A stretch of 64,000 nucleotides of DNA. It comes from MWCO01 sp964488865 (GTDB lineage Bacteria; Myxococcota_A; Polyangia; Polyangiales; Polyangiaceae). Shown here piece by piece: positions 17,601-25,484 of this stretch. Within the stretch, counting starts at the first letter, position 1; each line of letters begins with the position of its first letter. A model generated the notes under the pieces. It ran no database searches. It was not told where the DNA came from and was given only the letters and a program-made list of their open reading frames with translations. The stretch spans positions 1 to 64,000 of the forward strand of contig CAZAWR010000018.1 of the NCBI GenBank assembly GCA_964488865.1, read 5' to 3'. Made by a program: the position numbers and the translations under genes.

Positions 17601-17674
17601 GGTACGCCAAAGGGTTCGGAGAGTTCGCCGTTCCTGGGGGACAGAAGTACATGGCCGTGGCGGCACCGTTCTGA
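14633..17674 (+). CDS. Secreted metalloprotease-like protein with beta-propeller and outer-membrane beta-barrel
   Basis: A 1013-residue protein in three parts after a signal peptide (hydrophobic LACLTVLWVLLLAPTARA). Residues about 60-310 contain a gluzincin-type zinc site, HEFTH at 153-157, with the downstream Glu in RWILEGFAIIHE. Residues about 340-620 contain TolB/WD40-like propeller repeats (DPDVSPDGRRIVYTV, PRFSPDGKHVAYSV, PSYSRDGKYLLYSS, PELSPDGKTLVYVG). Residues about 680-1013 look like a transmembrane beta-barrel, with alternating aromatics and the final residue Phe. The GTG start overlaps the PilZ gene's stop by one base; an internal GTG 66 bases later gives a shorter, more normal signal peptide. 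It is likely an outer-membrane anchored surface protease. Confidence 0.8.
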   Translation: MTHRTASGKGGSRGVDAPRHLLVRCSRPWRALGLACLTVLWVLLLAPTARAGDPYLEWWTIHAPHARIHYHQGLEPIADRVADLYERLHDRMGEDLRWSPSHVVEIVITDGTDSANGSATAFPYNTVRLFVTGPDDMSPLGDHDDWYLELLSHEFTHILHMDNITGAPAVVNSILGRTLSPNQAQPRWILEGFAIIHESRHSTGGRMRSSMFDMFLRADVLDDRIMGLDEMSHSPRRWPQGNVWYLYGSRFLGWVTDLYGYDVLPAVAADTGSQLIPYGLNRNIRRVTGRTYEELYAGWIQHLRKHYREQLDAVHRRGLREGKRLTFRGERVSSPRFVPPSARTLAGHAEVLVHAGDSHDRAGFYRVMLDSPTRPRPQDEALMVRADGQCSASFLPDGTMIYTAVEPWRRVYFFHDLHRIGPRQRATSGMEPSIQRLTFGHRARDPDVSPDGRRIVYTVNTRGTSYLKIADISAEGAIQDARTLVPSARYEQVYTPRFSPDGKHVAYSVWTRGGYRDIRIVDVSTGQFRQLQYDRAMDMQPSYSRDGKYLLYSSDRTGIANVYAYELATGDLHQVTNVRTGAYQPELSPDGKTLVYVGYTSFGYDLYGMEFDSEQFLEPLPQAAERPQAPVEPPRKKWDRRPYNPLPSLRPRAYSLKYGPGTYGQALTVEATGSDVVGHHTVLMSANFETEETMPFASARYSYNRLPFTYFSSLFTSVAPRRGYLVNDEEPVWLERTVGWTNGLVYAKARAFDSQSYALSYSIARNDGELPVGRDLDPYARVGRDPIRSNIGVARASWAYSNAERYAMSVGPERGFTLGAAADLADVYTASDYSIYAFNYQATAYLLMPWLDHHSVALHLGGGASAGNYPRRGLFFVGGFMDTKIEDVINNTIFQGGFVLRGYEPVSFIGSQYHLANAEYRFPIATVDSGVSTLPFFLQRISGNLFVDYGGAFNKLDIENHRDQFHTGVGGELFLDLQLGYYTLLNIRLGYAKGFGEFAVPGGQKYMAVAAPF

Positions 17675-17714
17675 TCGGCGTAGGTTTGGCTTCAGCCTGT
17701 GCTACGCCAGCATC

Positions 17715-18236
17715 ATGAAGCCGAGCCGTGAGCCAGAAACCGACCCCGAGGATGCGGCCCGCTGGGAAGCCGTGGAAGAAGCCACGGAGCTTCTGATCGA
17801 CGGCAACCCCCACGACGCGTTGTACCTGCTTCGCATGATCGTGCGGGTGGACCCGCGCAACCCCTACGCCTTCTACTACATCGGCACGGCCATGTTCGAG
17901 GTGGGGCGGTTCGACGCGGCGGTCGACGCGTACGAGGCGGCCCTTCGCCTGTCGCCACGCTACATGGCGGCGCGGGTGGGGCTCTCCCATTCGCTGCGCA
18001 TCGAGGGGAACCTGGACGTGGCCATCCATCATGCCCGCAAGGCGCTGGAACAGGTGCCCGGCGATGGCGACGCACTCTTCGCGCTCGGGCTCGCGCTCGC
18101 GTCCAGCAAGGACCGGGTCGGTGCGGTGCGCGCGCTGCGTGCGTTCCTCGAGACGCATCCTGAGTTGGAGGTGACCCTCGAGGCCCAGGCCATGCTCGAG
18201 AAACTCGGTCCCCTCGAAGAGGACGACGACAACTGA
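17715..18236 (+). CDS. Small tetratricopeptide-repeat protein
   Basis: A 173-residue cytoplasmic protein with about three TPR units between residues 20 and 150. Visible are the repeats NPYAFYYIGTAMFEVGRFDA, YMAARVGLSHSLRIEGNLDV and DALFALGLALASSKDRVGA. The tail is acidic (EEDDDN). TPRs mediate protein-protein contacts; a partner is not evident. The resemblance to type III secretion chaperones is limited to the TPR fold. The ATG at 17715 is chosen because upstream sequence is the tail of the previous gene and a short gap. It ends 13 bases before the DUF72 gene, so an operon is likely. Confidence 0.85.
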   Translation: MKPSREPETDPEDAARWEAVEEATELLIDGNPHDALYLLRMIVRVDPRNPYAFYYIGTAMFEVGRFDAAVDAYEAALRLSPRYMAARVGLSHSLRIEGNLDVAIHHARKALEQVPGDGDALFALGLALASSKDRVGAVRALRAFLETHPELEVTLEAQAMLEKLGPLEEDDDN

Positions 18237-18249
18237 CGCGGGAGGACGC

Positions 18250-19236
18250 GTGCCCGAGCTTGCCCCTCCCGACCCGACGGTGGAAGCAGCGGCCCGCGCC
18301 CTTGCCGAGACGGCACCCGTGCCTGCCCGCGTGGGCCCCACGCTCTTCGGCACTGCCGGGTGGACCGACCCCACCTTGATCTCCTGCGGCCGGTTCTACC
18401 CACCCGGCGCCACGAGCGCAGCAGACCGGCTCGTTCACTACGCCTCGCACTTCCCGCTCGTGGAGGTCGACTCGACCTACTACGCCATCCCGCCCTCTTC
18501 CGCGGCCGTCCGGTGGGTGGAGCGAACGCCGCCCGGCTTTCTCTTCGACGTCAAGGCGCACCCTGTCTTCTCGGGCCACCCGATCGATCGCGAGCGCTTG
18601 CCCAAGGACCTCGCCAGTGCGATGGCCCACGTCCGCCCGGACCGACGTCGCCTCTACCCCAAGGACGTTCCTTGCGAGGTTCGTGACGCCTTGATGGGAC
18701 AGTTCCGCGCGCTGCTCGATCCCCTGCGGCAGGCTGGCAAGCTCGGGTGCGTGATGGTGCAGCTTCCGCCCTGGACCACGGCCACGCGTGGCGCTGCCCG
18801 CGAAATCGAAGCGCTGAAAGATGCGCTGCCGGACACGCGGGTGGCGATCGAGTTCCGTCATCCTTCCTGGCTGGAGGGCTCGCGACAGGATCGGGTGTTC
18901 GACCTCCTCGAGCGAAACGGCTTCGCGTTCGTGTGTGTGGACGAGCCCGACGTGCATGGGGGAGGGGTTCCACCCGTGGTGCGGGCCACGCGTTCGGACC
19001 TCGCGATCCTGCGTCTGCACGGGCACAACGTGGGGGGGTGGCGGCCGGGCGCGTCCGTGCTCGAGCGGTTCAACTATTTGTACGGGCCGGAGGAGCTTCA
19101 GGCCTGGTCGTCACCGGTGAAGAAGCTCGCCGACGCTTCGGGCGAGGTGCACGTGGTGTTCAACAACTGCGTGAGGGACTTTGCGGTGCTGAACGCGAAG
19201 GGGTTGGCTGCCCTCGTGTTGGCCGCGAACGAGTGA
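18250..19236 (+). CDS. DUF72 (YecE-like) family protein
   Basis: A 328-residue member of DUF72, a TIM-barrel-like family of unknown function. Recognisable elements are LFGTAGWTDP, the FPLVEVDSTYYAIPP strand, FLFDVKAHPVFSG, MVQLPPW, VAIEFRHPSWL, FVCVDEPD, LRLHGHN and the C-terminal VHVVFNNCVRDFAVLNA. All are at family-typical spacing. An N-terminal extension of about 28 residues precedes the domain. The GTG start has GGAGG five bases upstream. It is the last gene of a rightward run and is followed by a tandem repeat array. Confidence 0.92.
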   Translation: MPELAPPDPTVEAAARALAETAPVPARVGPTLFGTAGWTDPTLISCGRFYPPGATSAADRLVHYASHFPLVEVDSTYYAIPPSSAAVRWVERTPPGFLFDVKAHPVFSGHPIDRERLPKDLASAMAHVRPDRRRLYPKDVPCEVRDALMGQFRALLDPLRQAGKLGCVMVQLPPWTTATRGAAREIEALKDALPDTRVAIEFRHPSWLEGSRQDRVFDLLERNGFAFVCVDEPDVHGGGVPPVVRATRSDLAILRLHGHNVGGWRPGASVLERFNYLYGPEELQAWSSPVKKLADASGEVHVVFNNCVRDFAVLNAKGLAALVLAANE

Positions 19237-19245
19237 CTCGTTTCC

Positions 19246-19444
19246 GAGTTTCAACTCGGCGGAGCGAAGGTCAGCGTTCCACTTCCTGAGTTTCAACTCG
19301 GCGGAGCGAAGGTCAGCGTTCCACTTCCTGAGTTTCAACTCGGAGGAGCGAAGGTCAGTGTGCCACTTCCTGAGTTTCAACTCGGTGGAGCGAAGGTCAG
19401 CGTGCCACTTCCTGAGTTTCAACTCGGCGGAGCGAAGGTCAGCG
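19246..19444. repeat. 42-bp tandem repeat, four full units and a partial fifth, each with a GAGTT-TC-AACTC palindrome
   Basis: Units start at 19246, 19288, 19330, 19372 and 19414, the last truncated near 19444. They differ at only a few positions (for example CGGCGGAG, CGGAGGAG and CGGTGGAG). Each begins with the inverted repeat GAGTT-TC-AACTC. The 42-base period is 14 codons and also about four turns of B-DNA, so the palindromes lie on one face of the helix. No gene covers it convincingly, although frames on both strands stay open. The rest of the 552-base gap 19237-19788 holds two further inverted repeats and the leader of the carboxylase gene. Confidence 0.9.
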
Positions 19445-19630
19445 CGCATCCACGAGGTGGCCTAGGCCTTGCTACCGGTTCCGCCCGACCGACGACGAGT
19501 CGCTCGGAGCTCCTCTCCCAGGCCTCATCCCGTCGGTCACCGGACGACCCAACCTTTCAATACCTGGTACCGCACGGGGCGATTCAGCCCCGAATCGGGA
19601 GGTTTCGAGAACTCACGACATCGGCATAAA

Positions 19631-19646
19631 TTTCCTGTGACGGAAA
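19631..19646. promoter_or_regulatory. Inverted repeat TTTCC-N6-GGAAA upstream of the carboxylase gene
   Basis: TTTCCTGTGACGGAAA is a five-base inverted repeat with a six-base spacer, in the most AT-rich part of the carboxylase leader (GGCATAAATTTCC just upstream). It is a plausible operator, but no binding protein can be named. Confidence 0.35.
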
Positions 19647-19675
19647 TGGCGAGCCGCCTGTGAAGAACGGGACCC

Positions 19676-19705
19676 ACCTTGTGGGAGGCTCCTTTCGCAC
19701 AAGGT
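19676..19705. promoter_or_regulatory. Perfect 8-bp inverted repeat ACCTTGTG/CACAAGGT upstream of the carboxylase gene
   Basis: ACCTTGTG (19676-19683) and CACAAGGT (19698-19705) flank a 14-base spacer, about 85 bases before the carboxylase ATG. It could be an operator or a leader-RNA hairpin controlling fatty-acid precursor synthesis; nothing else supports either reading. Confidence 0.4.
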
Positions 19706-19788
19706 GCGAACATCGTTTCGCTCCCAAGCTCCCGTCTGGGACGATTTGCCCGCCCTGGATCTCGAACCTCCCCTCGCCGTGAGGGGCA

Positions 19789-22700
19789 ATGCAAAAACCC
19801 GCGTTCCATCGCCTGGCCATCGTCAACCGTGGAGAACCCGCCGTCCGTCTTCTTCACGCCGTCCAGGAGGTCAAGGCCGAGACCGGCGCCGACCTTGCCA
19901 CCATCGCCCTGTACACCGAGCCCGACGCCCGCAGCATGTTCGTGCGCCAAGCCGACGATCGGTACCTGCTCGGTCCCGCCACGTTCGTGGACCCGCGCGA
20001 CGGGCAGCGCAAGAGCAAGTACCTCGACTACGACGCGCTCGAGCAAGCGCTTCGCGCGACCCGCGCGGACGCCGCGTGGGTGGGCTGGGGTTTCGTGGCC
20101 GAGCATCCTGCGTTTGCCGACCTTTGCGACCGTCTCGGCATCACCTTCATCGGGCCCTCCGGCGATGTCATGCGACGTCTCGGTGACAAGATTGCCTCCA
20201 AGCTTCTGGCCGAAAGTGCGGGCGTGCCCGTGGCGCCCTGGAGCGGCGGCCCCGTCGAGACCGTCGACCAGGCTCGCGAGCACGCACAACGGCTTGGCTA
20301 CCCCATCATGATCAAGGCCACGGCCGGCGGCGGGGGGCGCGGCATCCGCAGCGTTCGTGACGAGTCCGGCCTGGCGGAGGCCTTCGCCAGCGCGCGCTCC
20401 GAGGCCCTCAAGTCCTTCGGCGACGCCACCGTGTTCCTCGAGAAGCGCGTCGACGGCGCTCGCCACGTCGAAGTGCAGGTCATCGCGGACGCCGACGGGA
20501 CCACCTGGGCCGTGGGTGTGCGCGACTGCACCATCCAGCGTCGCAACCAGAAAGTCGTCGAGGAAGCGCCTTCTCCTGCGCTCGATGAAGCGCTCGACGC
20601 GGAGCTTCGGGTCGCAGCGGTTCGTCTCGCCAAAGCTGCGGACTACCGCAACGCGGGCACCGTCGAGTGCCTCTTCGACCCGGTCTCGCGCCAATTCTTC
20701 TTCATGGAGATGAACACCCGCTTGCAGGTCGAGCACCCCGTGACCGAAGTCACCACGGGCGTCGACCTCGTCAAGCTTCAGCTCCACGTGGCCAGCGGAG
20801 GCCGTCTCGAGGGCGAGCCCCCCGCCACCGTCGGACACGCCGTGGAGGTCCGGCTCAATGCCGAGGACCCCGACAACGGGTTCGCGCCCGCCCCCGGTCA
20901 CATCGACCTGTTCCGTGTCCCCACCGGCCCCGGCATCCGCATCGACACCGGGGTGCGCGAAGGCGACGACGTGGCCCCCGAGTTCGACTCGATGATCGCG
21001 AAGATCATCGCCCACGGGCGGGACCGCAACGAAGCCATGGGCCGCTTGCGCCGCGCCCTGTTCGACAGCGCCGTGGTCATCCGCTCCGGCGCCAGCAACA
21101 AAGCGTTCCTGCTCGAGCTGCTGAACCACCCCGATGTCGTTCGAAGCGACTACGACATCGGATGGCTCGATCGCACCTGGGCCGAGCGTGGTGGTGAGCT
21201 CCGACCCCTCGCCCACGTCGCCCTCGTCAGCGCCGCCATCGACGTGCACGAGGAAGCGTTCCGGCTCGCCCAGACGCGCTTCCTCGCGACGGCTGTGCGC
21301 GGGCGCCCGAACGTCGACGCCGACGTGGGTCACGCCGTCGAGCTGCGCTGTGCGGGGCAAACGTACGCCATGGATGTTCGTCGCATCGGTGCGGGCCACT
21401 ATCGGGTGAGCACGGACGACGCGCGTCTCGAGGTGCAACTGGACAGGCAAGGTCCGTTCGAGGCGTGGCTCACGTGTGCGGGGCGTCGGCACCGGATCGT
21501 GTCGGTGGTGGATGGTCTGCGACACTTGGTGGAGGTAGATGGCATTCCTCACCGCGTGTCGCGCGACGAAGGCGGGGTGGTGCGGGCGCCTGCGCCTGCG
21601 GTCACGCTGGCCATTCACTGCAAGGTGGGGGACGAGGTCCGGCAAGGGGACCGTCTGATGGTTCTCGAGGCGATGAAGATGGAGATGGGGGTGGTTGCGC
21701 CTTGCAGCGGTCGGATTCGCGAGGTGGTGGTGTTGCAGAACATGCAGGTGCAGCCTGGTGCGCCGCTCGTCGTCATCGAGCCAGCCGCGGACTCGCAGCA
21801 GGTGTCAGAGGCCCCCAGGGCGACGTTCCCCGCAGACCCGACCGTCCCGTGCGAGGCCGAACCCCACGACGCCTGCTATCGCCTGCTGACCGAGCTTCGC
21901 CGCGCCGTGCAAGGCTTCGACGTCACCGACGAGGAGCTTCGCGCCAACGCGGCGCAGCGCACCCAGCTCTGCGCGGTCCTGCCTCCCGAGGACGAGACCC
22001 TGTGGCGTCTGGAGAACGAGGTGCTGCGAACGTTCGCCGACATCACGTGGCTGTTCCGTCGCGACGCCGACCCGCAGTCCGGGGCGCTGAGCGTGGAGGA
22101 GTCCCTGCGCACCTACCTGCGTGCGATCGAGGCCGCGGGCAAGGGTCTGTCCCAGAGCTTCCTGTCGGGGCTCGAGGCCGCGCTCGCGCACTATGGTGTG
22201 GAGGGGCTTGACCGCACGCACGAGCTCGAGGAAGCGCTCGTGTACTTGCACAAATCCCAGCGACGGGAGCATGTCGTGGCCGGGCAAGTGTTCCGGGTGC
22301 TCGAACGCAAGCTTCAGTTCGCCGAGGACCTCCAGCACTTCGCGTCCCCTGCGTTTCGCGAGATCCTCGATAGGCTGATCGACGCTACCCTCGGGCGCGA
22401 TCTTGCCTTGAACGACCTGGCGCGCGAGGTTCGCTACCACTTTTTCGATCGTCCGTTCTTCGAGGCCGCGCGCAACGAGATCCACCAGCGCGTCGAGCAG
22501 AACTTCGCCATCGTTCGCGAGAAGGACGGCGGTCCCGAATGGCACGAGGCCATGCGAGCACTCATCGCGTGCCCTCAGCCTCTCATGGGCTTCTTCACCC
22601 GGGCCCTGGTGGACGTCGACGCGAAGGGGCGCGATCTCGCCCTGTCCATCATGCTGCGCCGGCTGTACCGCATCCGGCACATCGACGACGTGGAAGTGCG

Positions 22701-25419
22701 CAGCGTGGGCGATCGGCGTGTGGCCATCGCCGCGTTTCATCATCAGGGCCGGCGTTGCTACGCCGTCGCGACCCACGCCATGTGCGCGGACCTGAAGGAC
22801 GCCCTATCCGCTGCGTCGTCCGTTGCCCTCACGCTCACGGACGCCCGGGACATCTCGATCGAGCTGCTCACGGCGAGCGAGGACTACCCCGTGGACCTCG
22901 GGCGGGCGCCGGGCCGAATTCGCAAGGCGCTCGAAGACGCGGGGGTGACGGCACCCGTGACGCGCGTGGTCGTGGCCGCCACGCACCCGGAGCACTGGCG
23001 CACGATCCACTACTTCACGTTCGAGGCCCAGGACGGCGTTTACGTGGAGCACGAGCTGCACCGTGGCATCCATCCGATGCTCGCCGAGCGGCTCGAGCTG
23101 TGGCGCCTCGGCAACTTCAAGACCCGACAGCTGCGCGCCCGCGACGACATCTACCTGTTTCACGCCGTCGCGCGGGACAACCCCAAGGACGAGCGCCTGT
23201 TCTCCTTCGTCGAGGTGCGCGACCTGTCCGCGGTGCGTGACGCCTCCGGCCAGATCGTCCAGCTTCCCCACCTCGAGCGCATGTACACCGAAGCGCTTGC
23301 AGGCATCCGCGACTTTCAGTCGCGCCGATCCGCCCGGGAGCGGCTGCACTGGAACCGCGTCATCCTCTACATCTGGCCCGACGCCGGCCTCAGCTTGCGG
23401 GACATGGCGCGCGTCTCCAAGCGCCTCGCTCCCCTCGCCAAGAACCTCGGCCTCGAGAAGGCCGTCGTGCGCATCCGTCTGCCCGAGGGCGATACCGTAC
23501 GCGAGGCCGTCATTCACATCTCCAACCGCGTCGGCACGGGCATGCACCTGCGCATCGACGACCTGTCCGATCGGCCCATCCGGTCGTTGAGCGCCTACGC
23601 CCAGAAGGTCGTTCGCATGCGGCGTCTGGGTCTCGTCTACCCGTACGAGATCATCCGCATGCTCACCCCGGCCAAGGGCACGGAGGAGGCCGAGTTCCCG
23701 CCCGGTGAGTTCGTCGAATACGACGTAGTATCCGGACGGGGTCTCGCGCCCGTGGACCGGCCAGCTGGGGAGAACAAGGCGAACGTCGTGGTCGGCGCCA
23801 TCACCAACTACACCCCAAAGCATCCCGAGGGCATGAAGCGTGTGGTGATTCTGGGCGACCCGAGCCGCGAGATGGGTGCCCTCGCCGAGCCGGAGTGCTC
23901 GCGCATCATCCAGGCGATCGACCTGGCCGCGAAGTGGCAAGTCCCCGTCGAGTGGTTCGCCGTCTCCTCGGGGGCCAAGATCTCGATGGACGTTGGGACC
24001 GAAGGCCTCGACTGGGTGGCCCGCGTGCTGCGCAAGATCATCGAGTTCACCCAAGCCGGTGGCGAGATGAACCTCATCGTCCCGGGCGTCAACGTCGGCG
24101 GGCAGTCCTATTGGAACGCCGAGGCCACCATGCTCATGCACACGCGGGGCATCCTCGTGATGACCGATCAGGGATCGATGGTGCTCACGGGGAAGCGTGC
24201 GCTCGAGTATTCGGGTGGCGTGTCCGCGGACGACAACCAGGGTATCGGCGGCGCCCAGGGCATCATGGAGCCCAACGGGCAGGCCCAGTACGTCGCCTCC
24301 GACGTGGCCGACGCTTGTCACATCCTGTTCCGGCACTACGACTACACGTACGTGGTGGCTGGGGAGCGATTCCCGCGCAGGCGGGACACGGGCGATCACG
24401 TGGCTCGTGACATCTGTCCGGCGGCGCACCCGCCCGTGGACGGGGTGCCGTTCCGGACGATCGGTGAGGTGTTTTCGCTGGAGAGCAATCCCGGGCGCAA
24501 GAAGCCGTTCGACATCCGTCCGGTGATGCAAGCGGTGATCGACCGGGACGACCAGCCGCTGGAGCGGTGGGCGCGCATGCGCAACGCGGAGAACGCGGTC
24601 GTGTGGGATGCCTCCCTGGGCGGCGTGCCGGTGTGCGTGATCGGGATCGAGTCACGTCCCTTGCCGCGCCTGGGGTTCGTGCCGGGCGACGGTCCGGACA
24701 CGTGGACGGGTGGCACGCTCTTCCCTCTGTCTTCGAAGAAGGTGGCGCGGGCGATCAACGCGGCGAGCGGCAATCGGCCGGTGGTGGTGCTCGCGAACCT
24801 CTCGGGCTTCGACGGCTCCCCCGAGTCGATGCGCAAGCTGCAGCTCGAGTACGGCGCGGAGATCGGGCGGGCGGTGGTCAACTTCAAGGGGCCAATCATC
24901 TTCTGCGTCATCTCGAGGTACCATGGTGGGGCCTACGTGGTGTTTTCCAAGACGCTCAATGACAGCTTGGAGGTAGCAGCCCTCGAGGGGTCCCACGCGT
25001 CGGTGATCGGCGGCGCCCCCGCTGCTGCGGTCGTGTTCCCTGCGGAGGTCAAGGCGCGGGTCCTCGCGGACGAGCGTGTGCGAGCGGTGCAAGAGGAGCT
25101 CTCCAAGGCGTCCGAGCACGACCGCATGAGCCTTCGCGCGCGCTATGACGAGGTGTTTCGGACGGTGTTTGCCGAGAAGCAGGGTGACGTGGCGGCCTAC
25201 TTCGATTCGGTGCACTGTGTGGACCGCGCGCGGGAAGTCGGTTCCCTGCAGCACATCATCCCGGCGTCGAGCCTGCGACCGTATCTGGTGGAGGCCGTGG
25301 AGCGTGGGATGGCCCGGACGCTCGGCGAGGCAGGGGTTGCGGCGCCGACGCCGACCAACGGAGGCCGCAAGGCCGAAGTTCGAGAGCTGCCCTTCGCGTT
25401 CGAGCCTGCGCAGGACTGA
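19789..25419 (+). CDS. Single-chain acetyl/acyl-CoA carboxylase (BC-BCCP-central-CT)
   Basis: An 1876-residue biotin-dependent carboxylase that would make malonyl-CoA or a related acyl product from acyl-CoA, bicarbonate and ATP. Residues 1-470 are biotin carboxylase (IKATAGGGGRGIR ATP-grasp loop, EMNTRLQVEHPVTE). Residues about 590-665 are the biotin carrier (VLEAMKMEMG, biotin Lys630). Residues about 690-1240 resemble the ACC central region of eukaryotic enzymes (ERLELWRLGNFKTRQL). Residues about 1250-1860 are the carboxyltransferase: the N half has SSGAKISM and GSMVLTGKRALEYSGG, and the C half has NLSGFDGSPESM and CVISRYHGGAYVVFSK. Most bacterial ACCs are split into subunits, and bacterial long-chain fusions lack the central region. 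Substrate is not decidable here. The frame is intact. Confidence 0.93.
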   Translation: MQKPAFHRLAIVNRGEPAVRLLHAVQEVKAETGADLATIALYTEPDARSMFVRQADDRYLLGPATFVDPRDGQRKSKYLDYDALEQALRATRADAAWVGWGFVAEHPAFADLCDRLGITFIGPSGDVMRRLGDKIASKLLAESAGVPVAPWSGGPVETVDQAREHAQRLGYPIMIKATAGGGGRGIRSVRDESGLAEAFASARSEALKSFGDATVFLEKRVDGARHVEVQVIADADGTTWAVGVRDCTIQRRNQKVVEEAPSPALDEALDAELRVAAVRLAKAADYRNAGTVECLFDPVSRQFFFMEMNTRLQVEHPVTEVTTGVDLVKLQLHVASGGRLEGEPPATVGHAVEVRLNAEDPDNGFAPAPGHIDLFRVPTGPGIRIDTGVREGDDVAPEFDSMIAKIIAHGRDRNEAMGRLRRALFDSAVVIRSGASNKAFLLELLNHPDVVRSDYDIGWLDRTWAERGGELRPLAHVALVSAAIDVHEEAFRLAQTRFLATAVRGRPNVDADVGHAVELRCAGQTYAMDVRRIGAGHYRVSTDDARLEVQLDRQGPFEAWLTCAGRRHRIVSVVDGLRHLVEVDGIPHRVSRDEGGVVRAPAPAVTLAIHCKVGDEVRQGDRLMVLEAMKMEMGVVAPCSGRIREVVVLQNMQVQPGAPLVVIEPAADSQQVSEAPRATFPADPTVPCEAEPHDACYRLLTELRRAVQGFDVTDEELRANAAQRTQLCAVLPPEDETLWRLENEVLRTFADITWLFRRDADPQSGALSVEESLRTYLRAIEAAGKGLSQSFLSGLEAALAHYGVEGLDRTHELEEALVYLHKSQRREHVVAGQVFRVLERKLQFAEDLQHFASPAFREILDRLIDATLGRDLALNDLAREVRYHFFDRPFFEAARNEIHQRVEQNFAIVREKDGGPEWHEAMRALIACPQPLMGFFTRALVDVDAKGRDLALSIMLRRLYRIRHIDDVEVRSVGDRRVAIAAFHHQGRRCYAVATHAMCADLKDALSAASSVALTLTDARDISIELLTASEDYPVDLGRAPGRIRKALEDAGVTAPVTRVVVAATHPEHWRTIHYFTFEAQDGVYVEHELHRGIHPMLAERLELWRLGNFKTRQLRARDDIYLFHAVARDNPKDERLFSFVEVRDLSAVRDASGQIVQLPHLERMYTEALAGIRDFQSRRSARERLHWNRVILYIWPDAGLSLRDMARVSKRLAPLAKNLGLEKAVVRIRLPEGDTVREAVIHISNRVGTGMHLRIDDLSDRPIRSLSAYAQKVVRMRRLGLVYPYEIIRMLTPAKGTEEAEFPPGEFVEYDVVSGRGLAPVDRPAGENKANVVVGAITNYTPKHPEGMKRVVILGDPSREMGALAEPECSRIIQAIDLAAKWQVPVEWFAVSSGAKISMDVGTEGLDWVARVLRKIIEFTQAGGEMNLIVPGVNVGGQSYWNAEATMLMHTRGILVMTDQGSMVLTGKRALEYSGGVSADDNQGIGGAQGIMEPNGQAQYVASDVADACHILFRHYDYTYVVAGERFPRRRDTGDHVARDICPAAHPPVDGVPFRTIGEVFSLESNPGRKKPFDIRPVMQAVIDRDDQPLERWARMRNAENAVVWDASLGGVPVCVIGIESRPLPRLGFVPGDGPDTWTGGTLFPLSSKKVARAINAASGNRPVVVLANLSGFDGSPESMRKLQLEYGAEIGRAVVNFKGPIIFCVISRYHGGAYVVFSKTLNDSLEVAALEGSHASVIGGAPAAAVVFPAEVKARVLADERVRAVQEELSKASEHDRMSLRARYDEVFRTVFAEKQGDVAAYFDSVHCVDRAREVGSLQHIIPASSLRPYLVEAVERGMARTLGEAGVAAPTPTNGGRKAEVRELPFAFEPAQD

Positions 25420-25450
25420 CGTCTTCCTCCCCTACTCTATTCGCAGTGCA

Positions 25451-25484
25451 CTGACGGAGGTCTGTTGGGATTGCGGCCCGTCAG
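25451..25484. terminator. Inverted repeat between convergent genes
   Basis: CTGACGG (25451-25457) and CCGTCAG (25478-25484) are a perfect seven-base inverted repeat with a 20-base loop, in the 61-base gap between the carboxylase stop and the convergent lipoprotein stop, which it overlaps. It is a weak terminator candidate for either strand. Confidence 0.35.

Noticed and set aside
19246..19444. Possible CRISPR array
   Set aside because: The whole 42-base unit is repeated with no unique spacers, and there are no cas genes.
19360..19629. Small repeat protein EFQLGGAKVSVPLP
   Set aside because: The frame exists only because the period is a multiple of three; the opposite strand is equally open, and there is no start signal or signal peptide.
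19537..21645. 702-codon open frame on the - strand
   Set aside because: It is antisense to the biotin carboxylase domain and runs through the carboxylase leader; no family features.
22804..24531. 575-codon open frame on the - strand
   Set aside because: It is antisense to the carboxylase central and CT regions; composition of a shadow frame.
19789..25419. Carboxylase as eukaryotic contamination
   Set aside because: The gene has no introns, shares the GC-rich codon use of its neighbours and lies in a bacterial gene context.
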